64,000 nucleotides of DNA from Lysobacter sp. (lineage in GTDB: Bacteria; Pseudomonadota; Gammaproteobacteria; Xanthomonadales; Xanthomonadaceae): assembly GCA_011526085.1 (NCBI GenBank), contig WYBC01000037.1:1-64000 (forward strand), written 5' to 3'. Position 1 is the stretch's first letter. Every line of letters begins with the position of its first letter. This document shows, piece by piece, positions 16,124-23,852 of the stretch. The translations under genes and the position numbers were made by a program. The notes under the pieces are model-generated. The model ran no database searches. It saw only the letters and a list, made by a program, of their open reading frames with translations, and was not told where the DNA came from.

Positions 16124-16581
16124 CCGATGCCCCCGATATCCGCGTCCTGCTCGAGCAGGAAGGGCCTTACGCCTTCAAGGTGAATTTCGAAGGCGCCGAT
16201 CTGGCGGCCCTGCATACCGACGAGCCCGCGCCGCTGGGAGCGGGCGCCGGCCCGAATCCCTCGGCGATCCTGCTGGCCAGCATCGCCAACTGTCTCGGCG
16301 CCAGCCTGCTGTTCGCGCTGCGCAAGTTCAGGAACGCGCCAGGCCCGATCCGCGCCGAGATCGTCGCGCGCAAGGAGCGCAATGCCGAAGGCCGTTGGCG
16401 GATTCCGCGCGCCGAGGTCACGATCCACTTGTCCGACAAGGCGGCCGATCTCGAACACTTCGATCGCGTGCTCGCCCAGTTCGAGCAGTTCTGCATCGTC
16501 ACCCAGAGCGTGCGCGAGGGCGTGGATGTCGCGGTGCGCATCGTCGACGCCGACGGTGTGGTCCGGGAGCCGGGCGCTTGA
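16120..16581 (+). CDS. OsmC/Ohr-family thiol peroxidase-like protein
   Basis: This 153-residue OsmC-fold protein has two conserved cysteines, in SIANCLGASL and FEQFCIVTQSV, the positions of the peroxidatic and resolving cysteines of OsmC/Ohr proteins. These enzymes reduce organic hydroperoxides, and some members also act on persulfides and polysulfides. The PNPSAILLASIANC segment is typical of the YhfA/OsmC subgroup. The ATG overlaps the stop of the RND permease (ATGA at 16120-16123), so it is translationally coupled to the efflux pump, which links it to the sulfide-responsive operon. A role in clearing reactive sulfur species is an inference. Confidence 0.88.
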   Translation: MTDAPDIRVLLEQEGPYAFKVNFEGADLAALHTDEPAPLGAGAGPNPSAILLASIANCLGASLLFALRKFRNAPGPIRAEIVARKERNAEGRWRIPRAEVTIHLSDKAADLEHFDRVLAQFEQFCIVTQSVREGVDVAVRIVDADGVVREPGA

Positions 16582-16748
16582 GCGACGGGCACCTGCCCCG
16601 TTCCGAGGCGCGGACATGGCCCGGTGCCGCGCGCGTGCGGCGGATTCCGGCCTTGGCCCGGACAAAAGCCATCCCCATCTTCCTCGTATCGGCGTCACGC
16701 GGACGACCCTGCTTCGCCCGTGTCGCCACGACCCCGGAGGATTGATCC

Positions 16749-17195
16749 ATGTCCGATGCAGATGCCAGTCTCCGAATCGCATGCCCGGCCTGTCATGCGC
16801 TCAACCGCGTGCCGGCCGCGCGTCTCGCCGATGCGCCGGTCTGCGGGCGCTGCAAGGCGCCCTTGTTCGCCGCGCATCCGCTTGCGCTCGATGTCGAGGG
16901 CTTCGAGCGCCACGTCGTGCAGTCGGATCTGCCGGTGCTCGTCGATTTCTGGGCGCCGTGGTGTCAGCCGTGCCTGATGATGGCGCCGCACTTCGAAGCC
17001 GCCGCAGGCGAGCTGGAGCCTGCGTTCCGGCTGGCCAAGATCGACACCCAGGCGCATCCCGCGCTCGGCGCGCGATTCGCCGTCCGCAGCATTCCGACCC
17101 TCGTGCTGTTCCGCGGCGGACGCGAGATCGCGCGCCAGTCCGGCGCGATGGGCGCCGGCGACATCGCCCGCTGGGCGCGTGCGCACGCGCGCTGA
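16749..17195 (+). CDS. trxC: Thioredoxin 2-like protein with N-terminal zinc ribbon and WCQPC active site
   Basis: A 148-residue cytosolic thioredoxin of TrxC type. The N-terminal zinc ribbon has CPAC (C12, C15) and CGRC (C32, C35), followed by a thioredoxin domain with FWAPWCQPCLMMAP (C72, C75) and the cis-proline segment RSIPTLVLF. The active-site dipeptide is Gln-Pro instead of the usual Gly-Pro, which should alter redox potential or partner choice. The gene begins 167 bp after the OsmC-like gene on the same strand, preceded by GGAGG-like bases about 8 bp upstream. Context suggests reduction of persulfides or protein disulfides during sulfide stress. Confidence 0.92.
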   Translation: MSDADASLRIACPACHALNRVPAARLADAPVCGRCKAPLFAAHPLALDVEGFERHVVQSDLPVLVDFWAPWCQPCLMMAPHFEAAAGELEPAFRLAKIDTQAHPALGARFAVRSIPTLVLFRGGREIARQSGAMGAGDIARWARAHAR

Positions 17196-17229
17196 GTCAT
17201 TCCACCCCGTTCACGCTCAGGAGTTCGTC

Positions 17230-17868
17230 ATGTCCGGTCTTCCCTTGCGTTTTCTTCTGGGCGCCATCGTCGTCGCGATGTTTCCCGTGGCGGCCTTCAT
17301 GGTGAGTGGGGCCACGACCGAGACCGCGCCGGCCTCCGCAGCAGAACCCGCGGCCGGCGCGACGACCGCCTCCGGTGTCGCGCTGTTGCGTCCGCGCGAG
17401 GGTCTGTTCGTCGCCGGTCAGCCGGGCGCGGGCGACTGGTCGGCGCTGGCCGCATCGGGCGTCCGCACCGTCGTCAATCTGCGTCCGGAGGGCGAGTTGA
17501 AGGGGCGCGACGAACGTGCGGAGGTCGCCGCCGCCGGCATGCGTTATGTCGAGCTGCCGGTGTCGGGGCCCGCCGACATCACGCCGGAAAACGCGAAGGC
17601 GCTGTCCGCACTGCTCGCGCAGGCCGATGGCCCGGTGCTGGTGCACTGCGCGAGCGGCAATCGCGTCGGCGGCCTGCTCGCGGTGGCGATGGCGCAGAAC
17701 GGCATGTCGACCGCGCAGGCGCTGGATTTCGGCCGCATCGCCGGCATGAAATCGATCGAAGGACGCGCGCGCGAAGTCATCGAACAGGCGGTTGAAGAGG
17801 ACGCGCCCGCGCGCTGCCTCGCCGCGCGCGACACCGCCGATCCGTCGCAATGCCCCGCGGGCGGCTGA
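17230..17868 (+). CDS. Exported or membrane-anchored DUF442 sulfurtransferase/phosphatase-like protein
   Basis: This 212-residue protein has a hydrophobic N-terminal segment (about residues 5-28) and an Ala/Thr-rich linker, then a cysteine phosphatase-fold domain with loop HCASGNRVGG (C140). It resembles DUF442, the N-terminal domain of the bifunctional Blh protein, in which this Cys loop acts in sulfur transfer. Here the domain is separate and probably faces the periplasm, unlike the fused cytosolic version. The ATG at 17230 is preferred since the frame's earlier ATG (17179) overlaps the thioredoxin gene and would hide the signal segment. It lies 34 bp after trxC on the same strand and converges on the dioxygenase gene. 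Confidence 0.82.
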   Translation: MSGLPLRFLLGAIVVAMFPVAAFMVSGATTETAPASAAEPAAGATTASGVALLRPREGLFVAGQPGAGDWSALAASGVRTVVNLRPEGELKGRDERAEVAAAGMRYVELPVSGPADITPENAKALSALLAQADGPVLVHCASGNRVGGLLAVAMAQNGMSTAQALDFGRIAGMKSIEGRAREVIEQAVEEDAPARCLAARDTADPSQCPAGG

Positions 17869-17882
17869 TCCGGCAGCCTTTC

Positions 17883-17906
17883 ATCCGGCGCGGCAGCGCG
17901 CCGGAT
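17883..17906. terminator. Bidirectional hairpin between DUF442 and dioxygenase genes
   Basis: A perfect 10-bp stem ATCCGGCGCG / CGCGCCGGAT with loop GCAG lies between convergent stops; its right edge reaches the first base of the dioxygenase stop codon. Neither side has a long T-run. Confidence 0.6.
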
Positions 17907-18772
17907 CAGAAGCGATCGATCGGCAGTTTCAGATAACGCACGCCGTTGTCCTCGGGCTCCGGCAGCCGCCCCGCGCGGATGTTGACCTGCACCGACGGCA
18001 GCAGCAGCGTGGGCATCGCCAGGGTGGCGTCGCGCGCGGTGCGCACGGCGACGAAGGCGTCCTCGTCGATGCCGTCGCGCACGTGGATGTTGCCGGCCTT
18101 CTGCGCGGCGATGGTGGTTTCGCAGGCGTAGGCGCGGCCGCCGGGCGCGTAGTCGTGGCAGACGAAGACGCGGGTGTCGTCCGGCAACGCGAACAGGCGC
18201 TGGATCGAGCGATAGAGCATGTGCGCGTCGCCGCCGGGGAAATCACAGCGCGCCGTGCCGCCGTCGGGCATGAAGATCGAATCGCCGACGAACAGCGCAT
18301 CGCCGCCGATGCGATAGGCCACGCTGTCGTTGGTATGGCCCGGCACCGCGACGATCTCGGCTTCGAGGCTGCCGATCGCGAAGCGTTCGCCGTCGGCGAA
18401 CAGACGATCGAACTGCGAGCCGTCGACCGGGAAGTGTTCGCCGAGATTGAAGATCGGCCGGAACGTCTTCTGCACCGTGCGGATGCCTTCGCCGATCGCG
18501 AGCGTCGCGTCGGCGAATCGCGATTTCAGCCAGTGGCCGGCGCTGAGATGATCGGCATGCGCATGGGTTTCGAGGATCCAGCGGACGTCGAGTCCATGCG
18601 TGCGCGCATGATCGACCAACGCCTGCGCCGAGGTCGTCGCGGTCCGGCCGGATTTGGCGTCGAAGTCGAGCACCGGATCGACGATGGCGGCCTGTCGCGT
18701 CGCCGGATCGTGAACGACGTAGCTCCAGGTGCAACTGTCGCCGTGGAAGAAAGGCGTCACCTCTGCGCGCAT
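17906..18772 (-). CDS. Persulfide dioxygenase (metallo-beta-lactamase fold, Blh/ETHE1-like)
   Basis: This 288-residue MBL-fold enzyme should oxidise glutathione persulfide to sulfite. Metal ligands are visible in THAHADHLSAGH (H70, H72, D74, H75), VPGHTNDS and the FVGDSIF Asp, with a later CHDYAPGGR. That last motif resembles the lactamase half of Blh rather than human ETHE1. In Xylella and Agrobacterium this domain is fused to DUF442; here it stands alone and convergent to the separate DUF442 gene. No palindrome like that at 10173 is visible upstream of its start (18772), so it may not be under direct BigR control. Assignment to persulfide oxidation rests on family and context. Confidence 0.88.
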   Translation of the reverse strand: MRAEVTPFFHGDSCTWSYVVHDPATRQAAIVDPVLDFDAKSGRTATTSAQALVDHARTHGLDVRWILETHAHADHLSAGHWLKSRFADATLAIGEGIRTVQKTFRPIFNLGEHFPVDGSQFDRLFADGERFAIGSLEAEIVAVPGHTNDSVAYRIGGDALFVGDSIFMPDGGTARCDFPGGDAHMLYRSIQRLFALPDDTRVFVCHDYAPGGRAYACETTIAAQKAGNIHVRDGIDEDAFVAVRTARDATLAMPTLLLPSVQVNIRAGRLPEPEDNGVRYLKLPIDRF

Positions 18773-18888
18773 GACGGACTCCGTCTGTGTGGATGCCCTC
18801 GATTCTAGCGCCCGGCGCGTGGCGTCTTCGGACGCGACCTCTTCAGGTCGCGTCTCCGGTTCCGGCGCCGACCGTGCATAATCCCGAG

Positions 18889-19836
18889 ATGACCGAAAAA
18901 CTTCCCCTGCTGATCGACACCGACCCGGGCGTGGACGACGCGCTCGCCCTGTTGATGGCCTTCGATGCGCCGCATCACGAGGTCGTCGCCCTCACCATCG
19001 CCGCCGGCAACGTCGGCCTGAAACATACCGTCGCCAACGCGCTGAAACTGTGCGAAGTCGCCGAGGTCGACGTGCCGGTGTTCGCCGGCTGCGACGCGCC
19101 GCTGCTGCATTCCGCGCCGGACGCGTCGTACGTGCATGGCCGCGACGGTTTCGGCGACATCGGCTACCCGCCCGCCGTCCGCCAGGTCGAAGCCGAACAC
19201 GCGACCCGGGCGATGATCCGCCTGTCGCACGAACACGCCGGCCGGCTGGTCGTGTGCATGCTCGGTCCGCTGACCAATCTGGCGGTGGCGCTGAAGCTCG
19301 ATCCGACCCTGCCGCAGCGGGTGGGCCGCATGGTGGTGATGGGCGGCGCCGTGACCGGGCAGGGCAACACGACGCCGATGGCCGAGTTCAACATCGGTTT
19401 CGACCCGGAGGCGGCGCACATCGTGTTCGAGGCCTTCGCCGCCGCCGGCGTGCCGGTGGAGGTCGCGGACTGGGAGGCGGTGGTCCGCCATGGGTTCCTG
19501 CATACCGAAGTCGACCGCTGGCTGCAGGCCGACCATCCGCGGGCGCGGTTCTACGACGCCATCTCGCGGAAGACCCGCGAATGGTCCGCGGGCCTGCGCG
19601 GCGCGCACTGGCACGCCGCCGATGCTCTGGCCATGGCGCTGCTGGTTGCCCCGGAAGGGGCGGTGGCACGCGAGCGCCGGCCGCTGCGGGTGGAATTGAT
19701 CGGGACCGAGTCCCGCGGCGCCACCGTGGTGGACTGGGGGCGCCGCAGCGGCCGCGCGGACAATGCCGACATCCTGATGGCCTACGATCAGGCGGCCTTC
19801 GAGGCCCTGATCCGCAAGGCCCTGCGGGCCGGCTGA
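18889..19836 (+). CDS. Inosine-uridine preferring nucleoside hydrolase family protein
   Basis: A 315-residue enzyme that cleaves the N-glycosidic bond of ribonucleosides to ribose and base. The calcium-binding motif DTDPGVDDA is at residues 10-18. Other family features are VCMLGPLTNLAVAL, VVMGGAV and AEFNIGFDPEAAHIVF; the last carries the Asn and Asp contacts for the ribose. A His-Trp-His segment (GAHWHAADALAMA) supplies the C-terminal Asp ligand. The upstream in-frame ATG at 18787 would add 34 residues without similarity, so the start at 18889 is preferred. The substrate base preference cannot be read directly. It appears monocistronic. Confidence 0.93.
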   Translation: MTEKLPLLIDTDPGVDDALALLMAFDAPHHEVVALTIAAGNVGLKHTVANALKLCEVAEVDVPVFAGCDAPLLHSAPDASYVHGRDGFGDIGYPPAVRQVEAEHATRAMIRLSHEHAGRLVVCMLGPLTNLAVALKLDPTLPQRVGRMVVMGGAVTGQGNTTPMAEFNIGFDPEAAHIVFEAFAAAGVPVEVADWEAVVRHGFLHTEVDRWLQADHPRARFYDAISRKTREWSAGLRGAHWHAADALAMALLVAPEGAVARERRPLRVELIGTESRGATVVDWGRRSGRADNADILMAYDQAAFEALIRKALRAG

Positions 19837-19945
19837 ACGCGCGCGCCCGGGCTGGCTGCGGAGCGGGCACCTTGCGCGGGGACGTCTGTTCAGCTGCCGG
19901 CCCGGGGTCTTCCGCAGGCCAGGATCGGGCAGAGTGCGCGGAGGC

Positions 19946-19975
19946 TTGAGCCGGGGCGGGGCAGGCCGCTATAAT
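19946..19975 (+). promoter_or_regulatory. Sigma-70 promoter of the L31 gene
   Basis: A -35 like TTGAGC (19946-19951) and a perfect -10 TATAAT (19970-19975) are separated by 18 bp, 31 bp before the L31 ATG. This is the best consensus -10 noticed in the window, consistent with a highly expressed ribosomal protein gene. Confidence 0.75.
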
Positions 19976-20006
19976 GCCCGGCTTTCCGCTCAACTCTGGT
20001 GCCGCC

Positions 20007-20249
20007 ATGAAGGCCGACATCCATCCCCAGTACCGCCAGGTCGTCTTCCAGGACGTGACCTCGGACTTCAAGATCCTCACCCGCTCGACCCTTGGCAGCA
20101 AGGAAACCGTCAAGTGGGAAGACGGCAACGAGTATCCGCTGATCAAGATCGATATCTCGTCCGCTTCGCACCCGTTCTACACGGGTCAGCACAAGATCAT
20201 CGACACCAGCGGTCGCGTCGACAAGTTCCGCAAGCGCTACGGTAAGTAA
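20007..20249 (+). CDS. rpmE2: 50S ribosomal protein L31 type B
   Basis: This 80-residue protein begins [20 protein letters not shown] and contains [18 protein letters not shown] and [26 protein letters not shown], all typical of L31. It lacks the CxxC zinc cysteines of type A L31, so it is the zinc-independent type B paralogue. In many bacteria this form replaces type A during zinc limitation, but Xanthomonadaceae use it as a normal L31. No Zur box was noticed, and the strong promoter at 19946-19975 argues for constitutive expression. A hairpin follows at 20321-20344. Confidence 0.97.
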   Translation: MKADIHPQYRQVVFQDVTSDFKILTRSTLGSKETVKWEDGNEYPLIKIDISSASHPFYTGQHKIIDTSGRVDKFRKRYGK

Positions 20250-20320
20250 TCGCGTCCGCGCGACGCGGAGCGCCCTCGGCGACTCCGGCGTTCGTGCAGC
20301 GCGCCGTACGTTTCATCCGC

Positions 20321-20344
20321 AACGGCCGCCTTCCGGCGGCCGTT
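20321..20344 (+). terminator. Hairpin after rpmE2
   Basis: A perfect 10-bp stem AACGGCCGCC / GGCGGCCGTT with loop TTCC lies 71 bp after the L31 stop. The right arm ends in TT followed by GTCGTG, so the U-tract is short. Confidence 0.65.
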
Positions 20345-20533
20345 GTCGTGTCCGCGTGTCGGCGCGATAGGGCCTACGACCAAAGTCCAGACGTCGCGCC
20401 ATGCGGAGGCGTCCGGATCGTTATGCGATAATCGAGCGGTGTCGCGACCGCGGTTGCGGCCTCCTTCCCCGAACGTTCCGCAGGCGCTGTCCGCGGACCA
20501 CTTCACGACAACACCGCTTCATGGGAGTGCGCC

Positions 20534-21838
20534 GTGTCTCAACAGGATTCCAACGTCCCCACCCAGGTCACCGTGACCGCCGGCGACAAGTCGGTCGTTC
20601 TGCCGGTGCATGCACCGACCGTCGGCAGCGCGTGCATCGATATCGCAAAGCTGCCGAAGGAAACCGGCCTGTTCACCTACGACTCGGGCTTCACCGCGAC
20701 CGCGTCGTGCCGTTCCGCCATCACCTACATCGACGGCGACAACGGCGTGCTGATGTATCGCGGTTATCCGATCGAACAGCTCGCCGAGCATTCGAGCTTC
20801 CTCGAAGTCGCCTATCTGCTGATGAACGGCGAACTGCCGGGCAAGGACGATTTCGCCACGTTCGAGCATGAGGTCACGCATCACACGATGATGCACGAGG
20901 CCTTCCGCACCTTCCTGTTCGGCTTCCGCCACGACGCGCATCCGATGGCGATGCTGGTCGGCATGCTGGGCTCGATGGCGAGCTTCTATCACAACACCCT
21001 CGATCTCGAGGACGCCGAACAGCGGCGCATGGCCGCGATCCGCCTGATCGCGAAGGTGCCGACGATCGCCGCCGCCTGCCATCGCTATTCGATCGGCTGG
21101 CCGAGCCGCTATCCGAAGAACAACCTCGAATACGTGACCCGCTTCCTGCACATGATGAAGGAAGTGCCGAGCGAGCCGCTTGAGCTGAATCCGGTCGCGG
21201 CGAAGGCGCTGGATCTGCTGTTCATCCTCCACGCCGACCACGAGCAGAACGCGTCGACCTCGACCGTGCGTCTGGTCGGTTCCACCGGCGCCAATCCCTA
21301 CGCCTGCGTCGCCGCCGGCGTTGCGGCGCTGTGGGGCCCGGCGCACGGCGGCGCCAACGAAGCCGTGCTGAAGATGCTGGAAGAGATCGGCCGCCCGGAC
21401 AACGTGCAGTCCGCGGTCGACAAGGCGAAGGACAAGAATTCCGGTTTCCGGCTGATGGGCTTCGGCCATCGCGTGTACAAGAATTTCGACCCGCGCGCGA
21501 AGATCATCCGCGAGATGTGCCACAAGGTGCTGAACGAGCTGGGCGTCAACGATCCGCTGCTCGAAGTGGCGATGAAGCTCGAAGAGGCGGCGTTGAAGGA
21601 CGACTACTTCGTGCAGCGCAAGCTCTATCCGAACGTCGATTTCTACTCGGGCATCATCTACAAGGCGCTGGGCATCCCGACCGAAATGTTCACGGTCATG
21701 TTCGCCATCGCCCGCACCGCCGGCTGGGTCGCGCACTGGCTGGAACAGCAGAACGACCCGGAAGCCAAGATCGGCCGCCCGCGCCAGATCTACACCGGTT
21801 ACGACGCCCGCGATTACGCCGCGATCGACAAACGCTGA
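20534..21838 (+). CDS. gltA: Citrate synthase
   Basis: This 434-residue type II (hexameric, E. coli-like) citrate synthase condenses acetyl-CoA and oxaloacetate at entry to the TCA cycle. Catalytic residues are H271 ([15 protein letters not shown]), H312 ([14 protein letters not shown]) and D369 ([14 protein letters not shown]). The start is GTG at 20534, with GGGAG about 6 bases upstream; the ATG at 20521 is out of frame. The N-terminal segment [28 protein letters not shown] is strongly conserved. A classical terminator follows at 21865. It stands alone, away from other TCA genes. Confidence 0.97.
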   Translation: MSQQDSNVPTQVTVTAGDKSVVLPVHAPTVGSACIDIAKLPKETGLFTYDSGFTATASCRSAITYIDGDNGVLMYRGYPIEQLAEHSSFLEVAYLLMNGELPGKDDFATFEHEVTHHTMMHEAFRTFLFGFRHDAHPMAMLVGMLGSMASFYHNTLDLEDAEQRRMAAIRLIAKVPTIAAACHRYSIGWPSRYPKNNLEYVTRFLHMMKEVPSEPLELNPVAAKALDLLFILHADHEQNASTSTVRLVGSTGANPYACVAAGVAALWGPAHGGANEAVLKMLEEIGRPDNVQSAVDKAKDKNSGFRLMGFGHRVYKNFDPRAKIIREMCHKVLNELGVNDPLLEVAMKLEEAALKDDYFVQRKLYPNVDFYSGIIYKALGIPTEMFTVMFAIARTAGWVAHWLEQQNDPEAKIGRPRQIYTGYDARDYAAIDKR

Positions 21839-21864
21839 CCGGATCTGCGTCACGCATCACCACG

Positions 21865-21888
21865 ACCCCGCCGCGAGGCGGGGTTTTT
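21865..21888 (+). terminator. Rho-independent terminator of gltA
   Basis: An 8-bp stem ACCCCGCC / GGCGGGGT with loop GCGA is followed by a T-run (21884-21888), 27 bp after the stop. This is the clearest intrinsic terminator in the window. Confidence 0.88.
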
Positions 21889-21974
21889 CGTGGCCGTGCG
21901 GTCAACCGGGTGTCCGCTCGCGCGTTTCGCGATATCGGTGGCGCCTGCCATCGCCGTGCGAGAAAGGAATTCCG

Positions 21975-23114
21975 ATGACCCAGACGATCGTCATATCCCC
22001 GTATCCGTCCCGATGGGCGTCCCGCTGTCTGCGCTGGTGCGCATCCATGTCGCTCCTGTTATGCGCCTGCGCCACGGCCCACGCGCAGAGCGGTTGCACC
22101 CCGGTGGCGTTGACGCCTGAAACCCCGGGCAAGGACATCTGTTACGGCACCGCGGCCTGGCGGGAACCGACGCTGGGCGGGATCTGGCTGCAGCAGCGGT
22201 TCGATTTCCATCGTGCGCCGGGCGCGAGCGACACCACGCCCGCGCCGTTGATCGTCTGGGCTCATCCGAATGGCGCCAGCAAATCGATCGCGCCCGGCTC
22301 GGGGGCCGACAACGTGCTGCTCAAGCCTGCCCTGGCCGCGGGATTTTCGTTCGCTTCGGTGGAGTTCCGTCATCCGGTGGTCAACGAGAACGAAGCGGAT
22401 TCGCCGACCGATCCCGGCGTTCCGCACCGCGACCTGGCGCGTGCGCTGCAATTCATCCGCGCGAATGCCGCCGCGTTGGGGATCGACCGCCGCAATGTCT
22501 TCGTGGTCGGCGGTTCGCGCGGCACCTTGTCGCTGTGGACCGTGCTGCAGGACGACATGGCGATTCCGACCAGCCCGGACCCGGTCGCGCGCCAGTCGAC
22601 GCGGGCGAATGCGGTGTTCGCCTACAACGCCCAGACCACTTACGACGGACGCGAATTCGCCGATCTGTTCCTGGTCGAAGCGGAGCGTCCGTCGTTCAAG
22701 GCGGCATGGCAGGCGCAACATCCGAAATACGCGCAGTTCGGCAGTTCGATCCAGAGCGCGAGCGCGGACGACCCGCCGGTGATGCTGCGCTACGACCAGG
22801 CGTTCGTGGGGCGACTGGTCACGCTGCAGGAATTGGCGGCCGTCGACTCGTTGCACTATCCGGACTATGGGCTGGCGATCTGCGCGGCGTATCGCATTGC
22901 CGGGATCGGTATGCGCTGTACGGTCGAAGCCGATCCGCGATTCGATGGGGCAGCGGGCTACGAGGGATACGTGGCGTTTTTCCTCCAGCATCTTCGCGGC
23001 CGTTCGAAACCGGTCCTGCCGGCTGCCGTGTCCGCGCCATCGGCTGCGAGCAAGCGCGAGGCGGACCGCCCGGTCACGGCGACAGCGACGCGCCGGTCGG
23101 TACGGTCGAAATAG
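21975..23114 (+). CDS. Secreted alpha/beta-hydrolase fold protein (putative esterase)
   Basis: A 379-residue protein with an N-terminal export signal: a basic start, a hydrophobic core around residues 20-36 and a likely cleavage after AHA at about residue 37. The mature part has an alpha/beta hydrolase layout, with LIVWAHPNGAS near the oxyanion region and a nucleophile elbow VVGGSRGTLS (G-G-S-R-G, Ser about residue 180). A region RDLARALQFIRANAAALGIDRRNVFVVGG is typical of dienelactone/acetyl-esterase-like folds. Substrate is unknown. The Arg/Ser-rich last 40 residues look disordered. It stands alone between gltA and the convergent dps. Confidence 0.75.
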   Translation: MTQTIVISPYPSRWASRCLRWCASMSLLLCACATAHAQSGCTPVALTPETPGKDICYGTAAWREPTLGGIWLQQRFDFHRAPGASDTTPAPLIVWAHPNGASKSIAPGSGADNVLLKPALAAGFSFASVEFRHPVVNENEADSPTDPGVPHRDLARALQFIRANAAALGIDRRNVFVVGGSRGTLSLWTVLQDDMAIPTSPDPVARQSTRANAVFAYNAQTTYDGREFADLFLVEAERPSFKAAWQAQHPKYAQFGSSIQSASADDPPVMLRYDQAFVGRLVTLQELAAVDSLHYPDYGLAICAAYRIAGIGMRCTVEADPRFDGAAGYEGYVAFFLQHLRGRSKPVLPAAVSAPSAASKREADRPVTATATRRSVRSK

Positions 23115-23125
23115 CACGCCGGCCG

Positions 23126-23150
23126 CGGCGCGGCGAAGGGCGCCGCGCCG
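23126..23150. terminator. GC hairpin between convergent hydrolase and dps genes
   Basis: A perfect 10-bp stem CGGCGCGGCG / CGCCGCGCCG with loop AAGGG lies 11 bp after the hydrolase stop and 45 bp from the dps stop. TGAAAACGG follows on the plus strand; no T-run is present. Confidence 0.5.
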
Positions 23151-23195
23151 TGAAAACGGTCCGCAGGGCGACAATGTCCGCCCCACGAGGTCCCG

Positions 23196-23771
23196 TCACG
23201 CCAGCAGCGAGCGCAGCATCCAGGCGTTCTTCTCGTGGATGTTGAGGCGCTGGGTCATCAGGTCGGTGGTCGGATCGTCGCCAGCGTTGTCGGCGATCTT
23301 CAGCACCTTGCGGCCGGTGCGGCAGACCGCCTCGTTGCCGCTGACCAGCTGGCGCACCATCTCGCGCCAGTCGGCGGTGTCGGTGAGGCCCGGTTCCTCG
23401 GGAATGCTGGTGAGCCGGATGAACTCGGCGTAGGAACCGGGCGCATTGAAGCCGAGGGCGCGGATGCGCTCCGCGGTTTCGTCCAGCGCGGTCCACTGCT
23501 CGGTGTACTGGCCTTCGAACATCACGTGCAGGGTGTTGAACATCGGCCCGGTGACGTTCCAGTGGAAATTGTGCGTCTTGAGGTACAGGGTGAAGCTGTC
23601 GGCGAGGAAGCGCGAGAGGCCCTCGGCGATCTTCCTGCGGTCGCTGCCGGAGATCCCGATGTCGATCTGCGGAGCGCCGGTCGCGGCGTCGGCCTTCGCG
23701 GCGGCTTTGTCGGTCTTGCCGGACCTGCTCGATTCGGACTTGTTCGATTCTGATTTGCTCGATTTGGCCAT
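23196..23771 (-). CDS. dps: Dps-type DNA-binding ferritin-like protein with long basic/serine N-terminal tail
   Basis: This 191-residue member of the Dps/ferritin-like family forms 12-mers that oxidise ferrous iron with peroxide and protect DNA. Ferroxidase residues are seen in THNFHWNVTGPMF (His) and TALDETAERIRALG (Asp/Glu). The first ~35 residues are a Ser/Lys-rich tail with KSES-type repeats, longer than in E. coli Dps and likely to bind DNA electrostatically. The total length is therefore about 20-30 residues above the usual 160-170. The start at 23771 follows a GGAGACGAG-like site. It is divergent from hrpA, with 81 bp between. Confidence 0.92.
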   Translation of the reverse strand: MAKSSKSESNKSESSRSGKTDKAAAKADAATGAPQIDIGISGSDRRKIAEGLSRFLADSFTLYLKTHNFHWNVTGPMFNTLHVMFEGQYTEQWTALDETAERIRALGFNAPGSYAEFIRLTSIPEEPGLTDTADWREMVRQLVSGNEAVCRTGRKVLKIADNAGDDPTTDLMTQRLNIHEKNAWMLRSLLA

Positions 23772-23852
23772 GGCTCGTCTCCGGGCGGGGGATGGATCAG
23801 ACTATGGTCCTCCAAATCGTATTCAAAAACCGTTTTCCGAACACGCTGATCG

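Noticed and set aside
18773-18888. Second BigR operator upstream of the dioxygenase
   Set aside because: No AT-rich dyad similar to TCTAATT-N12-AATTAGA was found between 18773 and the nucleoside hydrolase start.
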